A DNA stretch of 64,000 bases from Coptis chinensis (lineage: Eukaryota > Streptophyta > Magnoliopsida > Ranunculales > Ranunculaceae). Position numbers and translations under genes: made by a program. Positions 11,049 through 22,456 of this stretch are shown here, in pieces. The DNA is taken from the NCBI GenBank assembly GCA_015680905.1, contig CM027379.1:92465501-92529500 (forward strand), written 5' to 3'. The stretch's first letter is position 1, and the number at the start of each line of letters is the position of its first letter. The notes beneath the pieces were generated by a model. The model was given only the letters and a program-made list of their open reading frames with translations, ran no database searches and had not been told where the DNA came from.

Positions 11049-12671
11049 TAAGACGACGTGCTGGCTTAAAGGTAAAATATATCAAACTCATATTTAAATA
11101 AGTTATCATATGTGTATGTAATAAGTGGAAATTATATTGTGAGTTATTTTAGAAAGTGAGAATAATGAATATTGTTATATGAGGTTTTTTTGGAAATGTA
11201 TATTGGGGGTTGAAATATAACTTGGGAAGAAACTACATGCCATGTTGAGAAAACGGAACTAACTTGTCTTCCAAGTTGAAATAATTGAATAGTATATTGC
11301 TTTATTTGAAATAGATGAACGTATTGCTATTTTATATTTAGTCTTACTCATACCAGCAAATTCAATTTGCTGACCCATGTTTGCTTTGTTTTGCAACGTG
11401 GGTGTGTTCTTGGAAACATAGATGGTGGAGTGCAGTGGATGAGGACACGTGATTTGGAGTTGTTCTTGGAGTCTTCTGGTTTAAGTTTTTTTGAAGTGTA
11501 CGGTTTTGTTTTGAGACAGATGTAATAGAGTTGGTTAGTTTCTTTGTAGTTTAATAATGTGATGAAGAGTTGATCATTTAAATTTTCTTTTGATTTCAGT
11601 TTTTTTTATCATGTTTGATAACAGGGTATTGGGTTTTGTTTCACCCTGGGTTTCCAGATGATTGAATATCATTGTTTTAAATATTGTCTGGAAATTTGGG
11701 GTGTGACAGAAGCCCATTACAAGAAGATTGCTGCTCGAAAGGTGGAGATCATGGAAGAAGAGCAGAAGATGGGAGAAGATTTATTCAGATTGGATACTCC
11801 ATGTAAGGAAAATTCCATTAACAATGATTATGGCACGAAAGTTGAATTCGGTACATTGGGCGTCAATGGAATTACTTGCTCAATGGAGCCAAATAAAAAC
11901 TCGTTGGCAACGACCTATTGCACTTTAAATGAGGAGCTAAACCATGATAGGAGTGGTGTCAATCGTCAAGGCTCATTTGTGGAGGGGGTTGAAGAAGAAG
12001 GGGATGACTTACCAGATAGTCCAAAGTCAAGTGAATTTGAGGGAGCAGTCTTGGTTTCAGATGAAAATCAGTATGTTGAACCACAGGCTCAACTGGAAGT
12101 AGAGTTCAATTCAACAAATGAAGACTGCAGAGTTATGTAGGTTTTCCAGTACAATCAGAACATATGGATGTTTTAGTACAAGAGAACCATCTAATTAGAT
12201 ATTTAGATCCATTACAATAGCCACATCAGTTAGACATAGAGACAAGCTGCACTCAAGAAGAAAAGCACCTGATCAGAGCACAAGATCCTTTAGAACATTC
12301 ACAGCTGTGCAATGAGACAAGCCACACTGAACAGAAGCATGTTATTGGATCACTAGATCTATTACAGCAGTCACAACAGTTGGACATAGCTCAAGAAGAG
12401 GCAGCTGATTGGATCACAACATTCATTAGAACATCCACATCTGTACAATGAGACAAGCCATACTGAAGCACAAAAGCATGTGATTGGATCACTAGATCCA
12501 ACAGTCGCACCAGCTGGATAATGAGACAGGCAATGTCCAAAAGAATAAGTCAGAGGATTCTAAATCAAAGCCACAGAGGGAAGCCCAAAAGGTGAAATGC
12601 CAAAACTCTTCTTCACAATATGTTTTCCAGCTTATCTATAACACCCCGTCTTTTTCTTTTATTTTTCCTGG

Positions 12672-12708
<37 letters not shown>

Positions 12709-15700
12709 GGTAAAACAAGATATATGATACTATTAGTTAAGGATAAAGTCCCCGTAGGTAAAGAGATAACTTTCATCCTTGTTTTTCGGTGCGGGGTTTT
12801 TAAAAATAAAAAGGAGATTCTCACGTAGAGTTTTTGGGGGGAAAAAAAAACACAGAGAGTTTTATACAGAGAAAAAAAAAAGAGTTTTACTGAAAGAAGA
12901 AAAGGAAGATTTTTCTGATAGCTAGCTGATAGTCGGAGCGTACTACGGGTGAGTAGATATTTTATGTTTTTTTATTTCTCATTTACTGTAGACTTTATGA
13001 TACGAGGAAAAGGAAATATATGATTTTTACTGTTCATACTGCTCACATGCTGCTTTATTCAGTATTGTATGTCATTTAGTGTTAATTGCATGTACATGAC
13101 TATCGTTTGAAGAACGTCTGTCTCCGGAAAACTTGTCCATATCCAGTGATAAAATAAGGGTAATAAATCTATTATGGTGGCTGTAAACAAAGTGGTCGAC
13201 TTATGTATTGGCTACGCGCTTTCGCGTTTTCGCCAAAAGAACCAAATCGCACTGTTTTGTTTTGTTTGAATGAATTGTTTTGGTTGAATTTTGTTGTGAT
13301 GTGATACTGTGGGTTTGATGTTGATTATTGAGGATTGATTGGGTGTTGGAGAGTGTGAGGGGAAGCTTTGGAACAGGCGTTAATGGAGGTCGAAATATCG
13401 ATCCAGTTTTGATGGAGGAATTGGTGAATCAATGATTTGGGTTTTTTGTATTAACTAAAGTAGTAGGGGTTTTGGTTTAGGTTATTTTCGGTTAGGTTAG
13501 AAGTGTTGGTGGTTGGAAATTGATGGTGGCTGATCGGGGGAGAGAGCTGATGGCACTGGTGAGGGAGACGACCCTTGGTTGGGTTTGAGATTTGGCCGAA
13601 CCATTCCTATTGTGGTTTGGGTAGAACCAACTAGTCTTGTTAAATGGCCGGTGGTGGCTGGAGGTGGAGAAGAGGTGCTGTGAGGAAGGAGAAGGTGAAC
13701 AGTGAGTTTTGCTTGGGATTGGGCCGAAACAGGTAAGTGGGCTTGAGTGTTTTTTTTTTGGATATTCACCCATGGGCTTAAGTAGATTGGGCTTGGGAAA
13801 GGCGGGCCTTAGTCTTTGGGATTTTAGTTAGATTGACTTTAGGACTGGTTGCCTTTGACTGTTGACCAGAGTTGACTTTGACTCGGATGATGATTTGGTC
13901 TATTAGGATAGGTCTAGGGCTATTAGCATGCTTGGCTTTAGGCTAAGACCTTTCTATATATACGTGTGTACGTGTATTAACTACTATGTGAAATTTCAGT
14001 CTTTTATGATATACAACGTTATGACACTTAGATATTCATATAATTAATAACGCATAAACAAAAAATACATGAAACAAGATACTCCTTCGTTCTCTAAAAT
14101 AATTGTAACGCCCGTATTTAAAATACGTATTTAGTTATTAATTTATTATTTAAATTATTTATTTAAAAATTCGCTGGATTGGATTTGGATATGTGGGCCT
14201 GGTTTCTGGGCCCGAGTCTGTGTTGGGCTTGGGTTTCAAACCCAAGTATATAATCACATTGTTCTAGAGAATAGGGTTCTTGGAGAATAAAAAAATAATA
14301 AAAATGGAGGCAGAGATAGAAACTTGTTTGCTTGAGCGTTGGAGCGCGACGATTCGGAGTAGGAGGAATTCGTCGAGCTGTTAATACAGGTGAGTAGCTA
14401 TTTTTGCTATCTCACCTAATTTATGGTTTTTCGTGTATCGGTATATACTGTCTAAGATTTCTGCCTAGTGATATTGCTTATTATCTTGTTTTATTCTACG
14501 TCGTGCATGTCGTATTATTAAACTTCGTTAAATATCGAAAATTGTGTTTGAACCGTCGAACTGTGATACTGTGTGGTGGTGGCTATATTGTTTTGGAACT
14601 GTTATTTGAGTTATTTGTTGGTTGAGGTTGGGGGGTTAAGTGTTTGATATGGGATGTTAGTCGGTGGGATAGGGTGGCTGTTGGAAGCCTCGCGGAAGTC
14701 GTTAATGGTGTCAGTCCCGCAGAAATCGTGTTGCATAGTTTTAGCATTTTGTTTGGTTGTGGTTTTTAAACTCCTATTGTTATGAAGTGTTGGGCATATG
14801 GTATTTGATTGTAGATGGGTTGATTTGATGAGGTGAGTTTAGAATCGGTTGTGAGGAGCTGTTCAAGCTCTGACGGTGCATCAATGGCGTCGCCAGCGCG
14901 TTTTAATTTTGAACCCTTGTGGTTGTGTTGTTGTTCTTTGTTGGTTTGAGGTTGGGTAGTGATGTCGGATTAAAGGTTGGATTTGGTGGGGGCTGTTGAA
15001 AGCTTGAAGCAAGCCATTAATGGCGGTCTGAAATTCTTTCCACATCTAGTTTTGGTGAAATCAAGATTTAAGCATTTTGAGGTTGTTACCTTTGTTAAAG
15101 TTGGTTGGTTTAGGAGGGGGAGTCAAACCGATGTGATGAAGTGGGAGGAGGAGGAGAACCCGGTGGTGGCTGGTTTGGTGGAGGGGATGACCGAGGTTTA
15201 GATCCGGTGCTCCCAATCGCACCTATCCTAACTCTAATTCGGTTGGGCCTTGGGCCTTGGTTAGTTTTCTTTGGGCCGGTTTCAGTTCAATTTTTAGGCC
15301 AAACCCATTTGTGTTTCGGGCCAGTTCAGTTGAAGTTTTTGGGCCTAAACACTAGTTAGTTATTGGGCCGGATTAATCATTTGTTTAGGACCAGCTTAGT
15401 TTAAGTTGTGGACCAGTTTTAGTTTAAGTGTTGGGCCGGTTTCAGTTAAATTCTCTGGGCCGAACCCATTGGTGTTTTGAGCTAGTTTCTAATTTTGGTT
15501 TTTGGGCTGGTCATATAACTTAAAATATATCTAATTGGGTCTTTAAATGTTTAAACTTTTGGGGCCAGGTTTTAAGGTTTGGGCTTGGCCAGTTGGGTCC
15601 GAACCATTTCCTTAGTCATGAGCCCTTGAGCCATGCACCTTTGCCCTTAGCCATGAACCATGGCTATGACTCTGAACCTGTTGAACATGGAAATGACAGT

Positions 15701-15785
15701 TTGACTTTGACTTTGACTTTGACTTTGACCATTGATCATTGACTTTGACCATGACGTGTTGACTTTGACTTTGACCGTTGACTTT
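15701..15785 (+). repeat. (GACTTT)n / GACTTTGACC minisatellite
   Basis: Perfect and near-perfect GACTTT units, alternating with GACCATTGA-type units, inside element 3. Confidence 0.85.
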
Positions 15786-16900
15786 TTCCAATTTTTTTCA
15801 CATGTTTAAGAATACAGACAAATGTAGTAATAAAATATTGTCGAACATTGTATAACTTTGTTTGTCTAATTAAGATTTGACGTAAGTAGTGTGTAAAACA
15901 TATAAATAATGGTACATAACTAGAGGGAAATTCTGATAATAAGAATTTGATATATATGTTTTTATGAGTATTAAACTACATACGGACTTAGATTCATGGA
16001 CTTTAGATTTTTGGGATTTGATTGTGGACTGTGGACTGTTTAATTGTGCTACGTTTTATGTTATAAATTGTATAGACAAATCAAATGCTAAAATGCTGTG
16101 GAAGCTTGTATAAATTTGGTTGTTATTATCTAATTAAGATTTGACGTTGATATTGTGACATTATATAATAGGTTGGGATATATATATTAAATGCAATAGT
16201 TATGGAGAAATAAATGTATAAACCTTCCAATTATTTTATCAGTGAGATGCTAGTAGAGTATTTGTGGATATTTCCCACGGGAGTGTGGCGTAGTGCAATA
16301 ATACATTAGCACGTGAAAGAATGAAAGTGGTTACGAGATATAATTGAGATATTTCTAAATATTGTGGCTTAGTGCAATAAGGTATTTGACCCCGCGATAT
16401 AGATGGAATTATTATGAGTCATAAATGTATGACACTTGAATAAATTACGAACGAAAATCCTAGAATCTAGCTACCACAACTCATGTGATATGATTGATTG
16501 GCCCTTCCGGCGCTTCGGCGTAAGAATTTGAATGGCCTTTTCCGGGTGTATTGAATAGAATGGCGTTGATTATTCCGTTCGCAAAATTAGAACGAGACAC
16601 GCGATATTTTATGTCGAATAATAGCAGTACTTACATAATGGATTTTGTGTGAGGGTTACCTGGTGTGCGGCATCCCGCTCAGGGTAGTTACGCACGGAGT
16701 GGTTCATTATGTAAAGGGAGGCATGTTGATGTACATGTTCGGCGTTGGGAAGCGATTGTGGTAGCCAGGGAAACTAGGTAAGACATAGATACGACGTGAT
16801 TTTAGGGACACGCAAAGAAAGCCTTAAATAATATAATTATGGTAATATGTTGGTTAACTATATATCTTTAAATATATAATTGTATATGGCTTTGCAGAAA

Positions 16901-16939
16901 GGTGGGTCAAACTAATTACTTGGGCAGAGACGACCCATT
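16901..16939 (+). other. Conserved hairpin, element 3 copy
   Basis: GGTGGGTC pairs with GACCCATT (two G-T pairs), with GGGCAGAGAC in the loop. Compared with elements 1 and 2, both arms have changed together, so pairing is kept while sequence differs. It lies 3 bases after a TTTGCAG word. Confidence 0.65.
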
Positions 16940-17006
16940 CTGTAATTGAGCATGAAATGCGGTACGGATATAATATGCTTGGTTGGTTATTTGTTTAGTT
17001 AGAACC

Positions 17007-17190
17007 TAAGGCGCCTCGATGGAGGAACTACATGCCTTATTTATTATGCGTATAGTTTGTGGTGTGGTTAGTGGGAAGTTAAGGCACCTCAGTGGAGGAA
17101 CTACCTGCCATAATTATTGTACATAAGGATGTCGTATTAGTTGTTAGAAGTTAAGGCGCCTCGGTGGAGGAATTAACTGCCTTATGGATT
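17007..17190 (+). repeat. ~73-bp tandem repeat (3 units) in element 3
   Basis: AAGGC(G/A)CCTC(G/A) followed by a TGGAGGAA(C/T)TA word recurs at about 17007, 17080 and 17153. Confidence 0.8.
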
Positions 17191-18414
17191 GTGTATGTAT
17201 ATGTATAATTATATGTTGTATTTTAGAGCTACTCACACCAAGCATTTTATAATGTCAATCTAATTTGCATGTTTGCTTATCGGGTATGTTTATTAAATGA
17301 ACATAGTTGATAAGTCTTGACAGGTTTAGTGTTGAAGAAGATTGGTTGCTGCTTGTGGTTTGCGTTAGCGTCGCATTTCAAGATAGGCTTTGTTTTCCTT
17401 TGAGGTGATATAGATTTTCGGTTGAGATAAGGTTATTGGCATTTTCATTCAGTAAATTTTTGTAATGAAGATGACTTTTTTTTTAAGTTAAAATTTTTAT
17501 TGGTTTTAATTATCCGTGATATTTAAACCGTTTATGGGTTTTGGGGGTTTTCAAGGAAGAGTTGGGGAACAAATATTATTTTTCCGATTAAAATTTTTAT
17601 TGGTTTTTAACATCCCGAATGGGTTTTGGGAGTTCGAACCTCGAAGATCGAAGAAGTCGGGAACAAATATTATTTTTCCGAATTCTGTCGAAATTCGGGG
17701 TGTGACAATAATATATGCAATAAAGTTCAATAATGCGTAAACAAATTTACCGCACCATTTTAGAACTCTCCAAGCCTCAAGTTTTGGAAATGAGTTTTTA
17801 TGAGTGATGATGTCATATGCTAGGTGGGCATTTATTGAATGTGCCATAAATGGCCCGTTAGCGTTATACATGGGTATTCATTGACTGTGTCATGAATGAC
17901 CCGGGTATTCATTGAATGTGCCATGAATGACCAAATTGTTTGGACTGCCCTAGAGAGGAACTAAGGTATTCCCCTTGAGGGTTAGTTGTATTCCTTGAGT
18001 GTACGAGAATGTAGGGTTGGGTATTCCTTGAATGTGGCGGGAATGACCCAGGGCATTCATTGAATGTGCCATGAATGGCCCGTTAGTGATATGATAGGTA
18101 TTCCTTGAATGTGGTGAAAATGACCTAAAGTATTCATTGAATATGCCATGAATGGTGCCCGAAGAGGCTGTGAAATATGTGTATGAAAGCCCAGAGATGG
18201 CTATGATGTTGTGGTATTCGGTGGGAAAGAGGCACACAGGAATGTGTGTTTGGCAAATGTGTGGAGTAGGTACTAAAGGATGAGTGTATAAGAAAAATAA
18301 TTGATTAATTGATAAGAGAAATTGATTTGATTATGTGAGTGTGTTTGGGCTTACATTTGAATAATTATAGGATATCTACATATGTTATATAAAATTTCTA
18401 ACTTTTTTGCAGGA

Positions 18415-18458
18415 GGGTAGGACTTAATAATAATTTGTGCAGGGACGCGGTCTTACCC
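18415..18458 (+). other. Conserved hairpin, element 2 copy
   Basis: GGGTAGGAC pairs with GTCTTACCC (one G-T pair); loop contains GCAGGGACG. It follows a TTTTTTGCAG word at the same distance as in element 1. Confidence 0.7.
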
Positions 18459-20123
18459 TTATACAGCAGTGGATATCGGTAAGTTTTAATTTAATTACTT
18501 AGTTATTAAAACGAGTTATTATAATGAGTTAATAGAATGGAACTCTTGCTTGGGAAGAAACTATGCCGGTTGAAATGACGGAACTATCTGTTTTCCAAGC
18601 TGAGAATGATTAAGAGATGGGTACATATAAAGTGTTTGTTGAATGATTAAAGTCTGGAAAATGATTTATGTTGTTAGTCTATTTCATACCAAAGAAATTC
18701 CATTTTTCAATCCCGTTTCTTTGTTTTGGTAATGTGGGTGTGTTCTTGGGAACATAGGTGGAAGCGAAATGGAACATGGCGTGTGATTTGGATTCTTGCC
18801 TGGAGCAGTCCGTTAGTTCTTTTATTAGGTCTGATTCTTTTGGAAGGATGTAATAACGTAGTTTATTTTTAGCATGACATGAGAACATGGTAGGGAGGAA
18901 TTTTATTCTTAGAGTTTGGTTGATGTTTTGTTTTGGACGGATGATAGCTTAATAAAGTGATGGTGGAAAATTCTTGGGATTATTTTAATTTAAGTTGATT
19001 CTTTTATGATGTGGGTTTTAGATTTTGGCATGTGTTGTATCCACCCCGTCATAGCATGGGTTTTTAGACAATTGAACATAGCGATGTTTGAGGTATTTAT
19101 ATTTCAAATATTCACTTTGTAATTGTTTAGAAATTCGGGTTGTGACATAATCTGTCAATACATACATAGTGAGAAATTAACTAAAATTTTCTTTGAAAAT
19201 GAACTCATCAGAAAATTCTACGTTCTAAGGACAAGAGTACGGAAAACACAAAGAAGAAACCAGCGAATCCTACAAAGAAAATAACACATACTTCTCTCCC
19301 AAGAGCATCAAAGCCTGCACCAGCGTCCCCCAGTATATCAGCATCCAAGCTTTAAACCAGGAAGGAAATTGGTCCATCTGTAATAAAGAAGAACACTATG
19401 CTGGCTGTTAAAAAGAAGACACCCTCGCCTAACTCACTGCATATGTGCATGTCACTTTGTTTGGAACCCACAAAATCTGATTTCGCTCTTCCTGCCTCAA
19501 CAAGAAGATCTTTTATTGTGGAGAAAATGGGAGATAAGGATATTGTAAAATGAGCTTTCAGGGGATTTCTAAATAATTTCAGCTTATCTAAACCTTCTAT
19601 TGAATAAAAGTCCTCTGCTTCTCCGCAGGTTTGTCTTAATCAAATTTTCATTTTCATTTAAATATTGATCATGTGTAGTTGTATATTTGCTAGATTTATC
19701 CATGGCAATAAGAAAATGGGTGATAAAAGGTTGTTCCTTTTACAGCTCTCTGCAGAGCGAACAACAAGACTTGCTTCTTCTGTAATGACTCCACAAAAGG
19801 ATAAGGAAAGGTAATCCATGTGGATTACAAGTACATACTTATTGGCTGCCAGTCCATGCACATCTTTTTATCTGATACTGGTATCGTAATGAACTAGTGC
19901 AGGTACATAATCTTAATCTTATTTGTGTGTGCGCGTGTGTGTATGTTTATTTTTCAGAAGTTCAATTTTGTTGGTTCCATGTGTTTATATATAAAAGTGC
20001 TTTCTTATTAAGTTGTACAGATTCTTATGTTATAATTTTTTATTTATTGGTGTCGAGTTATGAGCTGTCCTTCCAGGGAATGATTTGTTCTTACTGTTTC
20101 TAACTGAAATGTATAAATGTAGA

Positions 20124-20880
20124 TGATGGGCAAATTCATCAAGAAGAACATTTGTTGCAAATGTTATCTAGAATCATACAATGAATTGACCCACCTCATT
20201 AGATTTCAGCCACTATTGAAGATGGAAAAACTGAAAAGTTCTATGTTGGGGTCAATTTGAGTTGTCAGTCTTTGTACTATTTATTAATTGCCATGCATGC
20301 TCACAATTTCTTCTGATTTGTCTTAGTGAAATGCTTGATGGTTGTCGTGTGTTGCTTTCTGTAGCCCCTCTAACTACTCCCTTGGAGTTTGACGAGCTAC
20401 TAAAATCATTAAGGTTAGGATCATCCTCCTCGATATATCACTACTACAACACTTCTCAATACCACTGCTACAGTAACATATATATATATATATATATATA
20501 CATGCTTAAGAACCCGGAGGCGCCAAGCCTTTTAGAGCTTAGGGAGAGTGTCAAAGGTAATTGAGGTGTAAATGTGTAAGCCTCAAAGTTTATCTGTCTT
20601 CAAGGTATGATCCAACTAAATAGAGTCACCACCTATTTATATCCAACATTCAGATATTAAATCTCAGTGATACCATGCAATTGCCCAAGTCTTTCTGTAC
20701 AACAATCCTTTTATATTATTTTCTGTTGTTCTATAGAACGAAATGATAGATTATGCAGACAGTGAAAGTTCTCCTGAACGTGAAGTTGAGGTGGGAGGTG
20801 CATCAAAGATGGGAGTCATAACCTCATGGTTATGGAATTGTCATCTGGTGGCTGGTGTAGGTTGCTCAAAGCCAAATGGG
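20124..20880 (+). pseudogene. Unidentified exon-like fragments
   Basis: Several short blocks have exon character but I do not recognise the family. One at about 20328-20416 encodes EMLDGCRVLLSVAPLTTPL... and is followed by a GT. One at about 20741-20880 encodes NEMIDYADSESSPER...SKMGVITSWLWN and ends at GTAAGT. A (TA)n run near 20478-20502 separates them. The first part (20124-20260) has stops in every frame tried. These could be a second decayed gene downstream of WDL. The MULE at 20916 lies just after the last block, in what would be its intron. Confidence 0.35.
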
Positions 20881-20915
20881 GTAAGTCTCTTTAAATACTT
20901 ATTAGATTTATGTTT

Positions 20916-21356
20916 CGGTTTGGCTAGGATGACATTCTTACCGTGACATACTTAGAGTGACATCCTACTGTTCACGTCCTTAAAGCCCGGCCCACGAACC
21001 AACAAAACACAAAACAGAATTTTGTTTACAAACCTTCGTCAAACAGTCCAAACTCCAAACTCCAAATTCAAACCGAAACCAAACTCCAAAAACTCCACAC
21101 TCCAAACTCCAAATTGATCACCCCACTCCGGCATCCCACTCCGACATCTCCCGTCATCGCAAGCTTGAAGAGGACAGGATAGTTACTTCCCTTGTTTTGG
21201 TACTTTTCGAGTTTTGATATAGTAATGGCTATTGTATCAATGTTCATGACATTTGATGCTGTAGAGTGTGGACTGTAGTTGAACAATACCGTATATCAGT
21301 GTATGGACTAAAGATGCTAGAATTTTTCATGCAAAGGTGAAAATTTGCATGAGTTT
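20916..21356 (+). repeat. Left terminal inverted repeat of MULE (441 bp)
   Basis: It pairs with 27938-28378. Differences are a handful of substitutions, such as AAAGATGCTAG against the AAAGCTGCTAG complement. It includes repeated CAAACTCCAAACTCC words and likely carries promoter activity for the inward genes, which is usual for MULEs but not shown here. Confidence 0.93.
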
Positions 21357-21803
21357 GTGAATTTTTAGACTTGTATCCAAATTGAAAATCAGCTGCTAGA
21401 ATGCTTTCAATGGGGTAAAAAATTTGATGATTGAGTTTTCAATGGGGTACAATCCCACGTCATCGTATATGAAGCAGCTTTCAATGGGGTAAAAATTTGG
21501 AGTTTGCAGTTTTCTAAATGCTTGCTAGAATAATATTTGATCAATTTTCACGCTAATCATGAAATAAAACTTTAAGTGAAATTATTATATTGCGTGCTTA
21601 TGTACCAAATTATTTAACTCCAAATGCTATATATTTATGAAATTTTAAGGCATATTAATTCTAGAAGCAAATTTGTATTGGCAAATTTATCGAAATAAAT
21701 TTTATTACTTTCAGTCAATATGTGTAGTCTCCCTTGTCATGCTAGTCTGATGTTGAATTTTACAGTAATTGTCTTTTAAACTTTCTGTAGTATTTCTACA
21801 TCC

Positions 21804-22184
21804 ATGAATAAGAGCAAGTGTCCATTCTGTGGAAGCACCGTATTCCATAGAACTTCAAGAACCGAGTTGAATCCTGAACGGCGTTTCTTCATTTGCACAA
21901 GAAATACATATCATTTACCAATAGAACATAGATGTAGATATTTTATATGGGAGGATGAGATAAATTATGGAAGTTGTTCGTTTGCCCCAGCACTAACTCC
22001 ATCCACAAATTCTTTTGCGGCAGCTCGAACTGAAAGTGAAGTTTCCATTTGCGCAAGGAAGATAAAGACTGATTCATTTATTCACTGGATTGGCATGCTC
22101 ATTTTGAGGTTGTTGTTGGTGTGTATGCTTTTAGTGGTTATCTGTATTATCAAATACCAAATTAAGGTGATATGGTGCTTTTGA
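21804..22184 (+). CDS. GRF-type zinc-finger protein with C-terminal membrane segment, in MULE
   Basis: A 126-residue intact frame. Residues 6-49 form a GRF-type zinc finger: C6, C9, C31 and C44, with ERRFFIC and CRYFIWEDE around the last two cysteines. Such fingers bind nucleic acid in topoisomerase 3 and APE2 and occur in many small uncharacterised plant proteins (At4g04775-like). Residues about 94-117 are strongly hydrophobic (a predicted membrane segment). It lies on the plus strand, opposite the transposase, 450 bp inside the left TIR. It may be a standard accessory gene of this MULE family or another capture; its role is unknown. Unlike the transposase, it has no visible lesion. Confidence 0.7.
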   Translation: MNKSKCPFCGSTVFHRTSRTELNPERRFFICTRNTYHLPIEHRCRYFIWEDEINYGSCSFAPALTPSTNSFAAARTESEVSICARKIKTDSFIHWIGMLILRLLLVCMLLVVICIIKYQIKVIWCF

Positions 22185-22195
22185 TGGTTTTGAAG

Positions 22196-22450
22196 AGGAT
22201 GGTATAACTGCTCGGTTATCTGTTAAGAATATGTTATGAATCTGTTACCTGTTGAATTTTTTCGGTTATCTGTTAAGAATCTGTTGAATCTGTTATCTAT
22301 TGAATTTTTTCGGTTATCTGTTAAGAATATGTTATGAATCTGTTGAATCTGTTATCTGTTGAATTTTTTCAGTTATCTGTTAAGAATCTGTTATGAATCT
22401 GTTGAATCTGTTGAATTTTTTGGTTATCTGTTATGAATCTGTTGAGTGTG
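22196..22450 (+). repeat. TCTGTTAAGAATCTGTT-type tandem repeats
   Basis: Units built from CGGTTATCTGTTAAGAAT, (A/C)TGTTATGAATCTGTTGAATC and TGTTGAATTTTTT words are repeated about four times downstream of the GRF ORF. Confidence 0.85.
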
Positions 22451-22456
22451 TATTGA

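Larger units (their letters stand above)
7134..11708 (+). mobile_element. Long LTR-like element 1 (4575 bp, probable solo LTR)
   Basis: It begins TATAACACCCC and ends GGGGTGTGACA, flanked by a perfect 5-bp target duplication GAAGC (7129-7133 and 11709-11713). Removing it restores the WDL reading frame. It has no credible protein. The terminal bases and duplication length fit an LTR retrotransposon solo LTR; long LTRs of this type are known in Tekay/Del-like Ty3/gypsy elements, but that assignment is inference. The start TA rather than TG is shared with element 2. Inside are ~190-bp tandem repeats, a (TA)n tract, a conserved GTGAGTAG word (7439) and a conserved hairpin (11005-11048). Confidence 0.8.
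14104..17707 (+). mobile_element. Long LTR-like element 3 (3604 bp), nested in element 2
   Basis: TGTAACGCCC start and GGGGTGTGACA end, with a perfect 5-bp duplication ATAAT (14099-14103 and 17708-17712). TG...CA ends, 5-bp duplication and no open reading frame of interest point to a solo LTR. It is diverged from elements 1 and 2 in sequence but keeps the same landmarks: a CAG|GTGAGTAG donor-like word (14390), a TTTGCAG acceptor-like word (to 16897), the hairpin at 16901-16939 and the GTGTGACA terminus. Its centre is rich in GGGCC(G/A)GTTTCAGTT-type repeats (about 15230-15600). Confidence 0.8.
12637..19147 (+). mobile_element. Long LTR-like element 2 (about 2.9 kb without nested element 3)
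   Basis: It begins TATAACACCCC and ends GGTTGTGACA. Flanks are TTATC (12632-12636) and TAATC (19148-19152), a 5-bp duplication with one mismatch. The first 320 bases resemble element 1: an (AAT)n tract, a GGTAAAGAG block, a CTCACGTAGAG block and an exon-like end at the GTGAGTAG word (12949). The right part shares the GAATG repeats, hairpin and terminal region. It inserted in the WDL pseudogene and itself received element 3. No coding capacity was recognised; open frames at 13492-13773 are low-complexity. Confidence 0.77.
6694..19810 (+). pseudogene. WVD2-like (TPX2-domain) microtubule-associated protein, split by insertions
   Basis: The start exon 6694-6735 encodes MGEMMVET... and the next begins about 6954. 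It contains GRFENDLLSWERWSSFS and STPGSVAMKKAYFEA, characteristic of WAVE-DAMPENED2-like proteins that bind cortical microtubules. At 7133 a 4.6 kb element interrupts it. The frame resumes exactly at 11714 (HYKKIAARK). It continues as an acidic region with imperfect repeats of a LDPLQQSHQLDIE-like unit (about 12170-12530) to 12636, where a second element inserts. Further coding continues at 19153-19628 (SLHMCMSL, STRRSFIVEKMGDKDIVK) and 19746-19810. Decay: frame change before the GRFEND block, frameshift after about 12135, several stops including a TGA after DIVK, and the C-terminal TPX2 KLEEK region was not found. Confidence 0.82.

Noticed and set aside
11728-11928. Alternative frame over the WDL exon
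   Set aside because: Shadow of the true frame that continues FEAHYKKIAARK.
12636-12828. Frames with long Ile runs near 12670
   Set aside because: They translate the (AAT)n tract at the start of LTR-like element 2.
13492-13773. Two overlapping Ser/Pro-rich frames on the minus strand
   Set aside because: Low-complexity frames inside LTR-like element 2; no start context or homology.
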